In this document: positions 1 through 7,022 of the stretch, piece by piece
Position numbering within the stretch: the first letter of the stretch is position 1
Layout of the letters: the number at the start of each line of letters is the position of its first letter
NCBI GenBank assembly: GCA_964578835.1
Contig: CAZOEL010000127.1
Location: 1-11,616, forward strand
Length of the DNA: 11,616 bases
Direction of reading: 5' to 3'
DNA from: CAZOEL01 sp964578835
GTDB lineage: Bacteria; Desulfobacterota; Syntrophobacteria; Syntrophobacterales; Syntrophobacteraceae
Translations under genes and position numbers: made by a program
Notes under the pieces: generated by a model
What the model was told of the DNA's origin: nothing
The model's database searches: none
What the model saw: the letters and a program-made list of their open reading frames with translations, nothing else

Positions 1-296
1 GCGCGGCAGGGGAAAACATGCAGAAGACGAGACGTCAACGATCGAGTCCATGGCAAGTAAAGAGAAAATGAATTGCGTCCAAAATCTCTGCCGCCAGCCC
101 TTCATGTAACATCTATATGGTCTCATTATAAGGCATAGTGCTCAAATAGCAAATCGATTCCAATGATTCCCACGTAGCCATAAATTATTGAATGACAGAT
201 TCTCGCAACCAGGCGGCGGATATCGAAGTGAGAGAATGGAGGGATCCCACTGGAGACTGTGTTTTTAGCTACCATCGAGGATGAGAGGATGACCCA
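1..296. other. Left-edge non-coding stretch
   Basis: I see no convincing gene here on either strand. Reading frames on the plus strand are broken every few dozen codons. The long minus-strand frame that crosses this area (down to about 126) is the antisense of the GAF fragment and has no recognisable domain. Residues just before 297 do not extend the GAF reading frame, because an in-frame TGA lies at 282-284. The stretch may hold decayed sequence from the same sensor gene, but I cannot show this. Confidence 0.4.
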
Positions 297-690
297 TTGA
301 CCGTTGTGAGCGAGCTCGTCCAGGAAGTCATGACTGCCCTGGACTGCCAGGCTTTCTTCAACTTCGCGGCTGACGAAGGCGCAGGAAAGCTTCGCCTGAA
401 TGCTTATTCGGGTATTTCCGCTGAAGAGGCCGGAAATATCCAATGGCTGGATTATGGAGTCGCCGTCCGCGGCTGCGTTGTCCGCGATGGGGTTCCCATC
501 ATCGTAGGAGACATTCCTTCGAATCCTGAGCTGAAGACCGATCTGATCAGATCCTACAGTCTTCAGGCCTACGCCTCTCATCCCCTGACGGTAAGATGCC
601 GGCTCATGGGAACGCTTTCCTTTGGAACGAAAATGCGAACGCAATTCTCGCCCGAATCGCTTTGCGCCATGCTCAGTTGCAACAACTGGA
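297..690 (+). pseudogene. GAF-domain sensor fragment (truncated)
   Basis: This frame reads as a single GAF domain of the kind found in sensor histidine kinases and diguanylate cyclases. It begins TVVSELVQEVMTALDCQAFF and continues through NAYSGISAEEA, QWLDYGVAVRGC, GVPIIVGDIP, SLQAYASHPL and MGTLSFGTK. GAF domains bind small ligands or chromophores and relay a signal to an output domain, and no output domain follows here. The match to the family ends near residue 128 (FSPESLCAML). The remaining 28 residues are antisense to the C-terminus of the convergent antiporter, whose stop codon is at 695. No good start exists: the frame opens at a TTG (297) with a stop just upstream at 282-284. I infer a remnant of a larger signalling gene that lost both ends. 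It could in principle be a stand-alone GAF protein, but the missing C-terminal helix argues against that. Confidence 0.6.
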
Positions 691-694
691 ATTC

Positions 695-2272
695 CTATGG
701 TCCTAAACGACAGCCTTCCTGGGCGGTGCGGACCAGGCCGGCTCCAGCCTGTTCGTACATGTCGTAGGCCGTACAAACTCCCAGGGCCGAAAGTTCCTCG
801 ACCTCTTCCGGATAACGGGCAATGGCCGCCACCTGGCAGCTAAAACTGAAGTTGCCCAACTGATGAGCGGCGTACATGTTGCCCTGGTGATTGGGCATAG
901 CCAATATGACCAGTTCCAGTTGGAGATCCTTGCTCAATTTCAACCAGAACTCGGTATCGCAGGCATCGCCGAGTATCACGTTGCGGCCCTGGCCCCGATT
1001 GAAGTCCACCCGCTCCGGAGCATGCTCAATGCCGCAAATCTCATTGCCGTATATTTTCTTAAGTTCATCATAGGCTCCGGAGCCGATCCGACCCATGCCT
1101 ATAACCACGGCCTTCGCCGAACCGAGGTCGATAGGCGCATCATGGGGATGGCAAAATGCACGCTCAAAGCGTTGCAGCCACAGGGACATTCGGCGGTACA
1201 GAAACTCTGAATGGGTGCTCAAGGGAGCGGAAATGGCAAAGCTTAGACTTATGGTCATGGCCATAACCAAGAGCCAGTCTGCGGACAAAACACCTTGGCC
1301 GGCGGCAATGGCGGTCACGATCAACCCGAACTCGGAGTAGTTGGTCAGGGCCAGGGAGGCAAAAAGGCTTGTGCGCGCACGCAGCCCGAACTGGGTGACA
1401 ACGAAGTGACAGATGCCGGTCTTGATGGGCAGCGCCATGCAAAGAAGAATTGAAGCCATGAGCATGTCCCATGTCGGCAGCCCCTTCATGCCGATGGATA
1501 GAAAGAAACCGACCAGCATCAACTCTTTAAAGCCGAAGAGGGCCTTGGACAATTCCGTTGCGCGGGGATGGGCCGCGATGAGCACGCCCACCACCAATGC
1601 GCCAAGGTCCGGCTTCAGGCCGACCAGGGCAAAACCCTCAGCGCCCACCCCTAGGGCAAAAAAAAGGCCACAAAGTATAAACAGCTCGCCGCGGCCCGCA
1701 ATGTCCAGCAGCCGAAACAGCAATGGCCGCGCCAACAGGAGAGCCATAACGCTCAGAGCCGAGGCTCCGGGCGCTTTCCCCTCCGAGACGCTCAGAAAAA
1801 GAACGGCAAAGAGATCCTGCATGATCAGGATGCCGATGGCTATCCTGCCATAAAACGCAGTCACATCCCCTTTCTCCTCCAGCACCTTGACCGCAAACAC
1901 CGTACTTGAAAAGGCAAGGGCAAAACCCAGCACCACGGTGGTCCACCAAGACATTTCCATCAGCGGTACGGGGAACACCTGTTGTCCCAGCAGCAATGCG
2001 CCGCACATAAAAGCCGTTGTGATGAGCATCTGGGCCGTGGCGCTGGCCCAGATCTCCCCCTTTAGCAGGCCGCGGACGTCCAGCTTCAGGCCGATGGAGA
2101 ACAACAGCATGGTGATGCCCAAATCCGCAACTAAATCCAGCCCTGGAGGTTTATCCAACTCGGCCATATTGTAGGCAAACCCGGCCAACAGAAATCCGAC
2201 CATGGGCGGCAGCCCGATCCGGGCCAGGGCCAGTCCAAAGCCAAAGGCAAAACTCACCAAAATAACAAGCAT
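695..2272 (-). CDS. CPA2 (KefB/KefC-like) cation:proton antiporter with NAD-binding domain
   Basis: This 525-residue inner-membrane protein is predicted to exchange K+ or Na+ for protons. About 350 residues are strongly hydrophobic and form some 11-12 membrane segments. Family hallmarks are IGLPPMVGFLLAG (19-31), LLFSIGLKL (56-64), AFSSTVFAVKVLEEKG (120-135), the polar membrane motif GILIMQDLFAV with Asp153 (147-157), and NYSEFGLIV (311-319). A cytosolic Rossmann domain of TrkA-N type follows from about residue 385, with VVIGMGRIG (389-397) and an acidic strand end at GIEHAPE. In Kef proteins this domain gates transport by binding nucleotide or glutathione. No TrkA-C domain is seen. Family members often start a few residues earlier, but the ATG at 2272 is well supported: AAAGGA lies just upstream and an in-frame stop sits seven codons before. 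The start abuts a SOUL-like gene relic, and the 3' end converges on the GAF fragment. The gene appears intact; the transported ion cannot be told from sequence. Confidence 0.88.
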   Translation of the reverse strand: MLVILVSFAFGFGLALARIGLPPMVGFLLAGFAYNMAELDKPPGLDLVADLGITMLLFSIGLKLDVRGLLKGEIWASATAQMLITTAFMCGALLLGQQVFPVPLMEMSWWTTVVLGFALAFSSTVFAVKVLEEKGDVTAFYGRIAIGILIMQDLFAVLFLSVSEGKAPGASALSVMALLLARPLLFRLLDIAGRGELFILCGLFFALGVGAEGFALVGLKPDLGALVVGVLIAAHPRATELSKALFGFKELMLVGFFLSIGMKGLPTWDMLMASILLCMALPIKTGICHFVVTQFGLRARTSLFASLALTNYSEFGLIVTAIAAGQGVLSADWLLVMAMTISLSFAISAPLSTHSEFLYRRMSLWLQRFERAFCHPHDAPIDLGSAKAVVIGMGRIGSGAYDELKKIYGNEICGIEHAPERVDFNRGQGRNVILGDACDTEFWLKLSKDLQLELVILAMPNHQGNMYAAHQLGNFSFSCQVAAIARYPEEVEELSALGVCTAYDMYEQAGAGLVRTAQEGCRLGP

Positions 2273-2432
2273 GGGATCCTTTCGCGAAGTTCATGTGGAA
2301 CGTGTCGAATGCCACAACCGTGTACTTGGGCTCTTCAATGGACTGAGCCCTATCGACGATGGGAAGAACGCCCAAACCGAGCATTACGACGGCGCCGATC
2401 CTTTTGCCGGCCCGCACAACTGCTTCAAACAT
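2273..2432 (-). pseudogene. SOUL-like heme-binding protein, N-terminal remnant
   Basis: The ATG at 2432 has an excellent AAAGGAG ribosome site 9 bp upstream. It begins MFEAVVRAGKRIGAVVML, a charged start followed by a hydrophobic signal-like segment ending in DRAQS, and then reads SIEEPKYTVV (31-40). From memory, AVEEPKYTVL-type sequence after a signal peptide is how SOUL/HBP-family heme-binding proteins start. The expected continuation (an acidic, aromatic 'E.REY' stretch) is missing, and the frame runs out of phase into the antiporter gene to a stop at 2151. The family is about 180-210 residues, so only about 45 remain. It sits between the SDR remnant and the antiporter on the same strand, which suggests an old operon. 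The SOUL assignment rests on a short match; it could be another short exported protein. Confidence 0.45.
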
Positions 2433-2512
2433 CCCGAGTGGCTCCTTTGCAGTCAAGTTGGCTTCCTTTCCACACTCTTCAGGCTAGGAAGCGCGCACCA
2501 TCAGGATCTTCT

Positions 2513-2629
2513 CTATAACCGCCGTTCTGAAACAGAAAATCCGCCTGAGCAACATCTGCGCCTTAAGAGTCGGCCACCGATAAAACCGGTGGCGCCTGTC
2601 AGAAGGACTTTGGGTCGGGCATCTTGCAT
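2513..2629 (-). pseudogene. NAD(P)-dependent epimerase/SDR, N-terminal remnant
   Basis: The ATG at 2629 follows GAAGGA at a spacing of about 10 bp and opens a 38-codon frame. It starts MQDARPKVLLTGATGFIGG and continues RLLRR. The KVLLTGATGFIGGRLL segment is the first beta strand and glycine-rich nucleotide-binding loop of extended short-chain dehydrogenases (NmrA/epimerase type). In these proteins the next residues would be a helix and an acidic second strand. Here the frame degenerates into a Cys/Arg-rich tail and stops at 2513. Normal family length is 280-330 or, with a DUF2867 tail, about 490 residues, so this is a stump. It lies 80 bp upstream of the SOUL-like remnant on the same strand. 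What the full enzyme acted on cannot be inferred. Confidence 0.65.
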
Positions 2630-2907
2630 GAGATTGGATCCTTCAATTGGTTTTCATCTTTCGCCGTTTGGATTATAAAGGGTAGCAGAATTATGAGCGC
2701 AGGTAAATTGCGAGTACATGTTCTTCCAAGAACTTATGGCAATTTCAGCCACCAAGGCAACACAGCCTGCTCGTTCGTTCGTAATTCAAGTAAAAACAAC
2801 CTTCTGATATCGATCCAGTAAGGTGTACCCCTTTTCTTGAGCGCATCTCCTGATGAAGCGTTCCGCTGTTTCGAGCGAATCGTTCGTCAGATGAAAAGAG
2901 CACTAAA
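2630..2907. other. Intergenic region between divergent SDR remnant and FkbM gene
   Basis: No gene is supported. The spacer must hold the promoter of the FkbM gene (plus strand) and the former promoter of the minus-strand relic operon. One clear small dyad, GTTCTT-CC-AAGAAC, lies at 2720-2733 and could be an operator half-site pair or chance. I could not fix a sigma-70 promoter with confidence. Confidence 0.35.
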
Positions 2908-3681
2908 ATGAACTCTTTTATTGATAAGCTAATCGATACACTGGCTGTTCTACAGTATCCGGGGGGATTGAGAGCAATACTCGGATCCAAGGCTTTCTCC
3001 ATGCCTTGTTTTCGCTTGAGTCAGGCCCTTAAATGCCATCAACCTTCCTTTGGAACCATTCTTGATGTTGGAGCCAACGTCGGTCAGTTCGCTCTTGCAG
3101 CAGCCCTTCAGTTTCCCGGTGCAACCATTCACTCGTTCGAGCCTCTTCCCGACGCCTTTTCAGAGCTTGTGAAGAACATCGATCGCAACGGGAGAATCAA
3201 CGCATACAATTGCGCCCTCGGGGATCATTGCGGGCAAATGCCGTTCTACCGCAATCAGTATTCGAGGCTTAGCTCCGCTCTGCAAATCGACAGTTCTAAT
3301 GATAACCCTCGATATTGTGAAAGGAATGTGTCCCTTACACATGTGAAGGCTACACGACTGGACGAGATCGGAAAAACACTCAACCTGGAGTCGCCCGTTT
3401 TGCTGAAGATGGACGTACAAGGCATGGAAAGGCAAGTGCTGCTGGGATGTGGCGAACTCTTGAACCAGGTTGATTTCATTCTTTGTGAAGTCCCGCTGGT
3501 AAGATTGTATGACGGTCAGCCTCTTTTTGAGGAGATGCATTCCCTGATTGGAAATCTTGGCTACGGCCTGGTGGCTCCTCTATACCTGAACAAGGGAAAG
3601 GAAGGAAGATTCATCGAGATGGATGTGCTTTACAGGAGGATGCAAAAATACGGATCCACCGCTTTTTCGGAACCGATATGA
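2908..3681 (+). CDS. FkbM-family SAM-dependent methyltransferase
   Basis: This 257-residue protein is a class I, SAM-dependent methyltransferase of the FkbM type. Motif I is ILDVGANVGQFALAAA (51-66), the acidic residue ending strand 2 is in IHSFEPLPD (74-82), and the C-terminal family signature is VLLKMDVQGMERQVLLGCGE (164-183). LCEVPLVRLYDGQPLF (192-207) is the usual downstream strand and turn. FkbM enzymes O-methylate hydroxyl groups on sugars, polyketides or lipid-linked glycans; many lie in O-antigen or capsule loci. Here no glycosyltransferase or polyketide gene is nearby, so the substrate is open. The length is normal for the family. The ATG at 2908 has only a weak purine-rich upstream stretch (GAAAAG), but no better start fits motif I. 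There is no signal peptide or membrane segment, so it should be cytosolic. It appears to be a single-gene transcription unit. Confidence 0.85.
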   Translation: MNSFIDKLIDTLAVLQYPGGLRAILGSKAFSMPCFRLSQALKCHQPSFGTILDVGANVGQFALAAALQFPGATIHSFEPLPDAFSELVKNIDRNGRINAYNCALGDHCGQMPFYRNQYSRLSSALQIDSSNDNPRYCERNVSLTHVKATRLDEIGKTLNLESPVLLKMDVQGMERQVLLGCGELLNQVDFILCEVPLVRLYDGQPLFEEMHSLIGNLGYGLVAPLYLNKGKEGRFIEMDVLYRRMQKYGSTAFSEPI

Positions 3682-4123
3682 AACCACTTGTTGTCTGGAA
3701 CAGACAGCGCCATGATAACTTGTCAAGGCATATTCACCCGGGTGCAGGGCTAATTTGTTCTGCGATGATCGAACAATCGCAACGCCGGGTTAGCCTCTAT
3801 TCCAGTTGCTTCTGCGTTGGAGTCAGCCCAGAAGGGGCGAAATGCCATAGCCCGGGGCATCGCTCCGGGTATAGAGATCCCGTCATATTCTCCAAGCCCT
3901 GTAAGGGCGAGATAACCACTTTCCGGATATTCCGCCCCTATGGGCTATCACAGCAAGCATTTGGGAGCGAAGCGCAGGGCAAAAGATCCCGCACACATGG
4001 TCACTTGTGAATCAGAACAAATTTACCGTGCGCCCGGGTGCCTCCAGCAAGTCGGACAGCTGGCTATTTTATAATAAAATTCAGCGCCTTATCGAAGAAA
4101 GATAGAGGCGAAAGCGCTACAAA
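3682..4123. other. Intergenic region with repeat block, no supported gene
   Basis: A 110-codon frame (3678-4010, plus) overlaps the FkbM stop codon by ATGA. Its second half is only a translation of the hairpin repeat at 3825-3950, and the first half has no recognisable family, so I do not call it a gene. An AT-rich dyad ATTTTAT-A-ATAAAAT-like stretch lies at about 4066-4080. The right part borders the terminator of the small-ORF operon. Confidence 0.4.
3825..3950. repeat. Cluster of short GC-rich hairpins (dispersed-repeat type)
   Basis: Several compact stem-loops follow each other. CCCGGGGC-ATC-GCTCCGGG at 3851-3869 forms an 8-pair stem with one G-U. GCCCT-GTA-AGGGC lies at 3896-3908, and GCCC-CTAT-GGGC at 3934-3945. 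Between them stand the recurring words GGGGCGAAAT and AGGGCGAGATAA (after the stems near 3835 and 3903). From memory, blocks with 'CCCGGG...CCGGGT' next to 'AGCCCT...AGGGCG' are dispersed intergenic repeats in several phyla, including Planctomycetes, Bacteroidetes and Deltaproteobacteria. They are often mistaken for coding DNA. Only one block is visible in this window, so its repetitive nature is recognition and not shown here. Confidence 0.5.
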
Positions 4124-4146
4124 CCCTCTTCCGCGCAATAAGAGGG
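4124..4146 (-). terminator. Hairpin terminator after the small-ORF operon
   Basis: CCCTCTT (4124-4130) pairs perfectly with AAGAGGG (4140-4146) across a 9-base loop. On the minus strand the stem is followed by a short TTTG run. It lies about 70 bp past the stop of the 54-residue ORF, where the minus-strand transcript should end. The U-tract is short, so termination strength is uncertain. Confidence 0.45.
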
Positions 4147-4213
4147 GTATTCTTTGCCAACACTGAGTGTTTTGAAAAACAATTACTCCCCTTCCTTTGA
4201 GCCGAAAATCTCC

Positions 4214-4378
4214 CTAACGTCTGCCGCCCTCGGCCAAACGATTCAGAAATCCCCTGAACCACGGGGGATTGAATGTCAAAACATAGGCGAGGAAGAGCCC
4301 TGCAAGAGGCGCGAAAAAGACGAGCAAATCCACAACTACCACTGCTATGGCAAGGATGATTCGAATGATGATGTGCAT
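4214..4378 (-). CDS. Small 54-residue membrane protein
   Basis: This small gene reads MHIIIRIILA, a run of Ile/Val/Leu to about residue 34 (VDLLVFFAPLAGLFLAYVL), then FNPPWFRGFLNRLAEGGRR. The first 34 residues would form one long or two short membrane helices. The C-terminus is amphipathic and basic, with an aromatic NPPWFRGFL turn that should sit at the cytosolic membrane face. The even hydrophobic pattern followed by a charged tail is very unlikely in a chance frame. The ATG at 4378 lies 2 bp after the stop of the upstream 59-residue ORF, with GAGAAG about 8 bp before it, so translational coupling is likely. I do not recognise a named family; the style resembles short 'hypothetical' inner-membrane proteins of Deltaproteobacteria. 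Its place behind a diguanylate cyclase hints at an envelope role, but that is inference. Confidence 0.68.
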   Translation of the reverse strand: MHIIIRIILAIAVVVVDLLVFFAPLAGLFLAYVLTFNPPWFRGFLNRLAEGGRR

Positions 4379-4380
4379 TT

Positions 4381-4560
4381 CTATTTCTTCTCAATAGGGT
4401 GCGGTGATAAGAAATTGCTTTCCAGCGATTTTTGTGTAGCAGGTACGGTGAGGCGGGTCAAGCACATTTGTGTCTCGATTTCGGACGCTATGTCATTATC
4501 TTTCAGGCTATCAGGGGCAAGAATGGAGGCAAGGAGAATCGTGAGCGCTGCTGTTTTCAT
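4381..4560 (-). CDS. Small 59-residue protein with signal-like start
   Basis: The ATG at 4560 follows a GGAG ribosome site at a spacing of 8 bp. The peptide begins MKTAALTILLASILAPDS, a short basic start plus a hydrophobic stretch resembling a signal peptide. It continues as a polar tail with one cysteine (QMCLTRLTVP, 31-40). I recognise no domain. Two points support it as a gene: the good ribosome site, and the fact that the next ATG (54-residue membrane protein) lies just 2 bp after its stop. The hydrophobic stretch is short for a classic signal peptide, and the protein could be a decayed remnant. It lies 180 bp after the diguanylate cyclase on the same strand. Confidence 0.45.
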   Translation of the reverse strand: MKTAALTILLASILAPDSLKDNDIASEIETQMCLTRLTVPATQKSLESNFLSPHPIEKK

Positions 4561-4739
4561 GGCTATCACTCCGAATGTTAAATGCGCCGCGGATCAAAAG
4601 ACTATCAACCCCAAAACGCCTGCTGTCAAATGTGTATTCACTGGGGTTCCAGTCATCTTCAAACTTCAAATGATATCTGGAAAACTGATGAGAAGCATGA
4701 CGGCGCGAAACCACCCGGACTAAAGAAATAAAAGCAACA

Positions 4740-6209
4740 TCAACCAACGGTTACTCTGTTGCGACCGCTCTTCTTCGATTCGTACATGGCATCGTCCGCT
4801 CTCACGAAAATCGCCTCCGTTCCACCATCGCTGGACATGACCTCAGTCACACCGAGACTGATGGTGACGGGGATCTCTGTATCGCGATACCTGAAGTGGG
4901 TTCTTTCGATAACAGATCGTATCTTTTCGGCCACTGTCCTGGCATCAGTCCTGTTGGTCCCCGCAAGAATGGCCACGAATTCCTCTCCTCCATATCGAGC
5001 CAAAAAGTCGCTGCTCCGTAGACCTCCCTTGATCCGTGCTGCAATCTCTTTGAGGCACCTGTCTCCTGTCCTGTGGCCATAGCGGTCGTTGATCTGTTTG
5101 AAATGGTCCACGTCTATGAGCGCGAGGCTGAACACCTGTCCGTCCCGGTGGAAGCGGCGAAACTCCTCCCGTATTCGTAGCCCATAGGCCCTGCGGTTGT
5201 GAATTCCCGTCAGGCTGTCCAGCATGGCTTCTCTCTCCAATTCCTCCGCCTTCTGGTTCGCCTGTGCAATCTCGTTTTTGTAGTTCTGGATGCTTTCCTG
5301 GAGGAGGGACAATCGACGATCCGCTTCTCGGAGCCTCAATTCGTCCTCCTTTTGTTTTCCGGCCACAGCCGCCTTGATGGCGGATAGCTTTGTCATGATT
5401 GTATGGTGTGAGTTTTGGTTGGAGTCAAGAGCAGCCTCCATTTGATCGGCTTCTGAAAGCAGTTTTCCCTGAAAGACGCCATTGGAGATGTAGGTCTGCT
5501 GATGGATGTCGTCGTAGGATAGGATCTGGTTTTCTACCCCGCAGAGATCCTTGCCGAGCTCATCCAAAAACCTGCCGGTATGCTCCATCTCCTCTCTGGT
5601 GTGGCCAATAAGCAGTCTAATGATGTCAAGGAGATCACTCCCATAGTCAAATAGAGCATCCATCGATTGGCAGTTCTGAAGCCTTTCCTGGAGCTCGGAG
5701 GAACGGTGAAGGTGCTCATCTTTGCAGATCGTGGTCAACTCAGAGAGAATATCCAGCAAGATGCTGCGAATGCGGGCGAGAGGTTCCTCGAGGATCTGCC
5801 GAGACATACCCGCATCATTTTCCTCCAGATCGAGTGGCGGATTATTCCCGAAAAGCCCCTTCGGTGGGCAAAGCGATATTTGGGGGGGAGCCTCGGGATC
5901 ACCTTCAATGGCCAATCGCAAGATCGCTTCTCGTGAAGCCAGAGCCTGACACAAAGACTCTCGCGTTACTTTGAGTCCTGACAAAGAGAAATCTTTCAAG
6001 GTGTCAATGATAAGGTCTGAGAGAGGTTCAATGTATTTCACTGTGGGCTCCGCATGTGAAACTAATCCGTTTCGTATCGCCTTACCTGCAACATAGCCGT
6101 CATTACCTACACTCTTCAAGCATAAATGGAGAACGATAGAGATCGATACAGAATTGAGGATGCGATATGCCAGAGCACCCAATATGCTCCCATATGCTTT
6201 CGAGGTCAA
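4740..6209 (-). CDS. Diguanylate cyclase (GGDEF) with uncharacterised N-terminal region
   Basis: This 489-residue protein should make cyclic di-GMP from two GTP. The C-terminal GGDEF domain begins at MLDSLTGIHNRRAYG (329-343). It contains SLALIDVDHFKQINDRYGH (361-379) with the metal-binding Asp, and the active-site loop GGEEF (407-411). RSSD (398-401) sits five residues before the loop and matches the RxxD product-inhibition site. TISLGVTEV and ADDAMYESKKSGRN complete the fold, so the enzyme looks catalytically intact. Residues about 285-330 form a charged coiled coil that would pair two subunits. Residues 140-280 are mostly helical and resemble the N-terminal region of some stand-alone cyclases; residues 1-110 match nothing I know. 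There is no clear transmembrane segment. The start is a TTG (6209), forced because an in-frame stop lies seven codons upstream and no ATG occurs before residue 135. A truncated or misread start is therefore possible. Confidence 0.85.
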   Translation of the reverse strand: MTSKAYGSILGALAYRILNSVSISIVLHLCLKSVGNDGYVAGKAIRNGLVSHAEPTVKYIEPLSDLIIDTLKDFSLSGLKVTRESLCQALASREAILRLAIEGDPEAPPQISLCPPKGLFGNNPPLDLEENDAGMSRQILEEPLARIRSILLDILSELTTICKDEHLHRSSELQERLQNCQSMDALFDYGSDLLDIIRLLIGHTREEMEHTGRFLDELGKDLCGVENQILSYDDIHQQTYISNGVFQGKLLSEADQMEAALDSNQNSHHTIMTKLSAIKAAVAGKQKEDELRLREADRRLSLLQESIQNYKNEIAQANQKAEELEREAMLDSLTGIHNRRAYGLRIREEFRRFHRDGQVFSLALIDVDHFKQINDRYGHRTGDRCLKEIAARIKGGLRSSDFLARYGGEEFVAILAGTNRTDARTVAEKIRSVIERTHFRYRDTEIPVTISLGVTEVMSSDGGTEAIFVRADDAMYESKKSGRNRVTVG

Positions 6210-6284
6210 GATTCGGTTCCCGGTTGCTCATTTCCACCTTGGAAGGAAATATTGCTGTGGGCATCTGCCTCCCATGCAACGCTT

Positions 6285-6308
6285 TAGTACCTTAGATCTA
6301 GTACCTTA
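6285..6308 (-). promoter_or_regulatory. Direct repeat upstream of the diguanylate cyclase
   Basis: TAGTACCTTA occurs at 6285-6294 and again at 6299-6308, 14 bp apart start to start, with GATC between them. It lies 76 bp upstream of the cyclase start. Tandem 10-bp words at this distance are a common layout for an activator or repressor site. No binding protein is identified and chance duplication cannot be ruled out. No clear -10/-35 pair was fixed. Confidence 0.3.
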
Positions 6309-6348
6309 ATTTGGAATTGTTGTTTCTTATGGCAAAAAATGAATCCTT

Positions 6349-6937
6349 TCAGTTCAGGCTGAGATGACCTGCAAGATGAGGAATGATGACGAGCTCTTTA
6401 AGCTTGAGCGCCAAGGTAATGACTTCGGCGCCGCACTTTGTAAGTAGTATTTGTAGGTGTTGCCGATCTTACGGATGAGGTCATGGGTATGAAGCCATTT
6501 GATTGTGCGGGATACGCGGGCGGTGTCTCTTTCTTTGTGGCTTAGCCTTGAGGCGCTTGTTTTGAAAACCGCTTGATGGTGAGCGCTCCACTCGATAGGG
6601 ACTCGAAGAGCTTCTGCTCCTCTTGCGAGAAGATGTTGAAGCCTTTGTATGGGCGATCATTTTCAACAACTGCTCTGGAGATCTTGTCGAGCTTGCCGGC
6701 GCCACAGCCTGGATCATCTATGGCGGAGATGAGCTCGAGGCATCTTCTGTTGGATACAATGAGGATTCTATGGAGGGCGGGAAGAGAGTCGATTCCCTTT
6801 TTCATTTGGGCAAGCTTTCTTGACTCCGCGCCGTCGCGGTGTTCTGCCAGTCGGTAGTGCTTGAAAAAAGAGACATCGTTTACGGTCTCGATCCTGAGGA
6901 TAAGACCGAATTTGTCGTACATCTTTATGGAAACGGA
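6349..6937 (-). pseudogene. C-terminal remnant of a multi-copy winged-helix family protein
   Basis: The main frame reads VSIKMYDKFGLILRIETVND, then VSFFKHYRLAEHRDG, KKGIDSLPALHRILIVSNRR, LELISAIDDP and GFNIFSQEEQKLFESL. I recognise this from a roughly 450-500-residue family with many copies in deltaproteobacterial genomes (core words MYDKFG, RIET, NDVSFFKHYR, GFNLF). The family ends in a winged-helix-like domain. After the first frame fails at about 6575, the rest continues in shifted frames: GFQNKRLKAKP, then RVSRTIKWLHTHDLIRKIG and NTYKYYL. A further shift gives GAEVITLALKLKELVIIPHL to a TGA at 6349-6351. That makes at least three frameshifts, and the N-terminal two thirds are missing upstream of about 6937. 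The role of intact members is unknown; they are sometimes labelled MarR-like or transposon-associated. This copy is dead. Confidence 0.7.
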
Positions 6938-7022
6938 ACAGGGGCAAAGGACTACCCAAGGTAGATACGAAACACCTCCAGGGCCTCTTTCTTATTACAT
7001 TGGGGAAGCAGGGGGTTGGGGC

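Noticed and set aside
126..776. 216-codon minus-strand frame
   Set aside because: It is antisense to the GAF fragment, has no domain, and overlaps the antiporter C-terminus.
3678..4010. 110-codon plus-strand frame overlapping the FkbM stop by ATGA
   Set aside because: Half of it translates the hairpin repeat block, there is no ribosome site, and the other half has no recognisable family.
4154..4723. 189-codon plus-strand frame
   Set aside because: It lies antisense to the two small minus-strand ORFs, whose hydrophobic pattern and ribosome site are more convincing.
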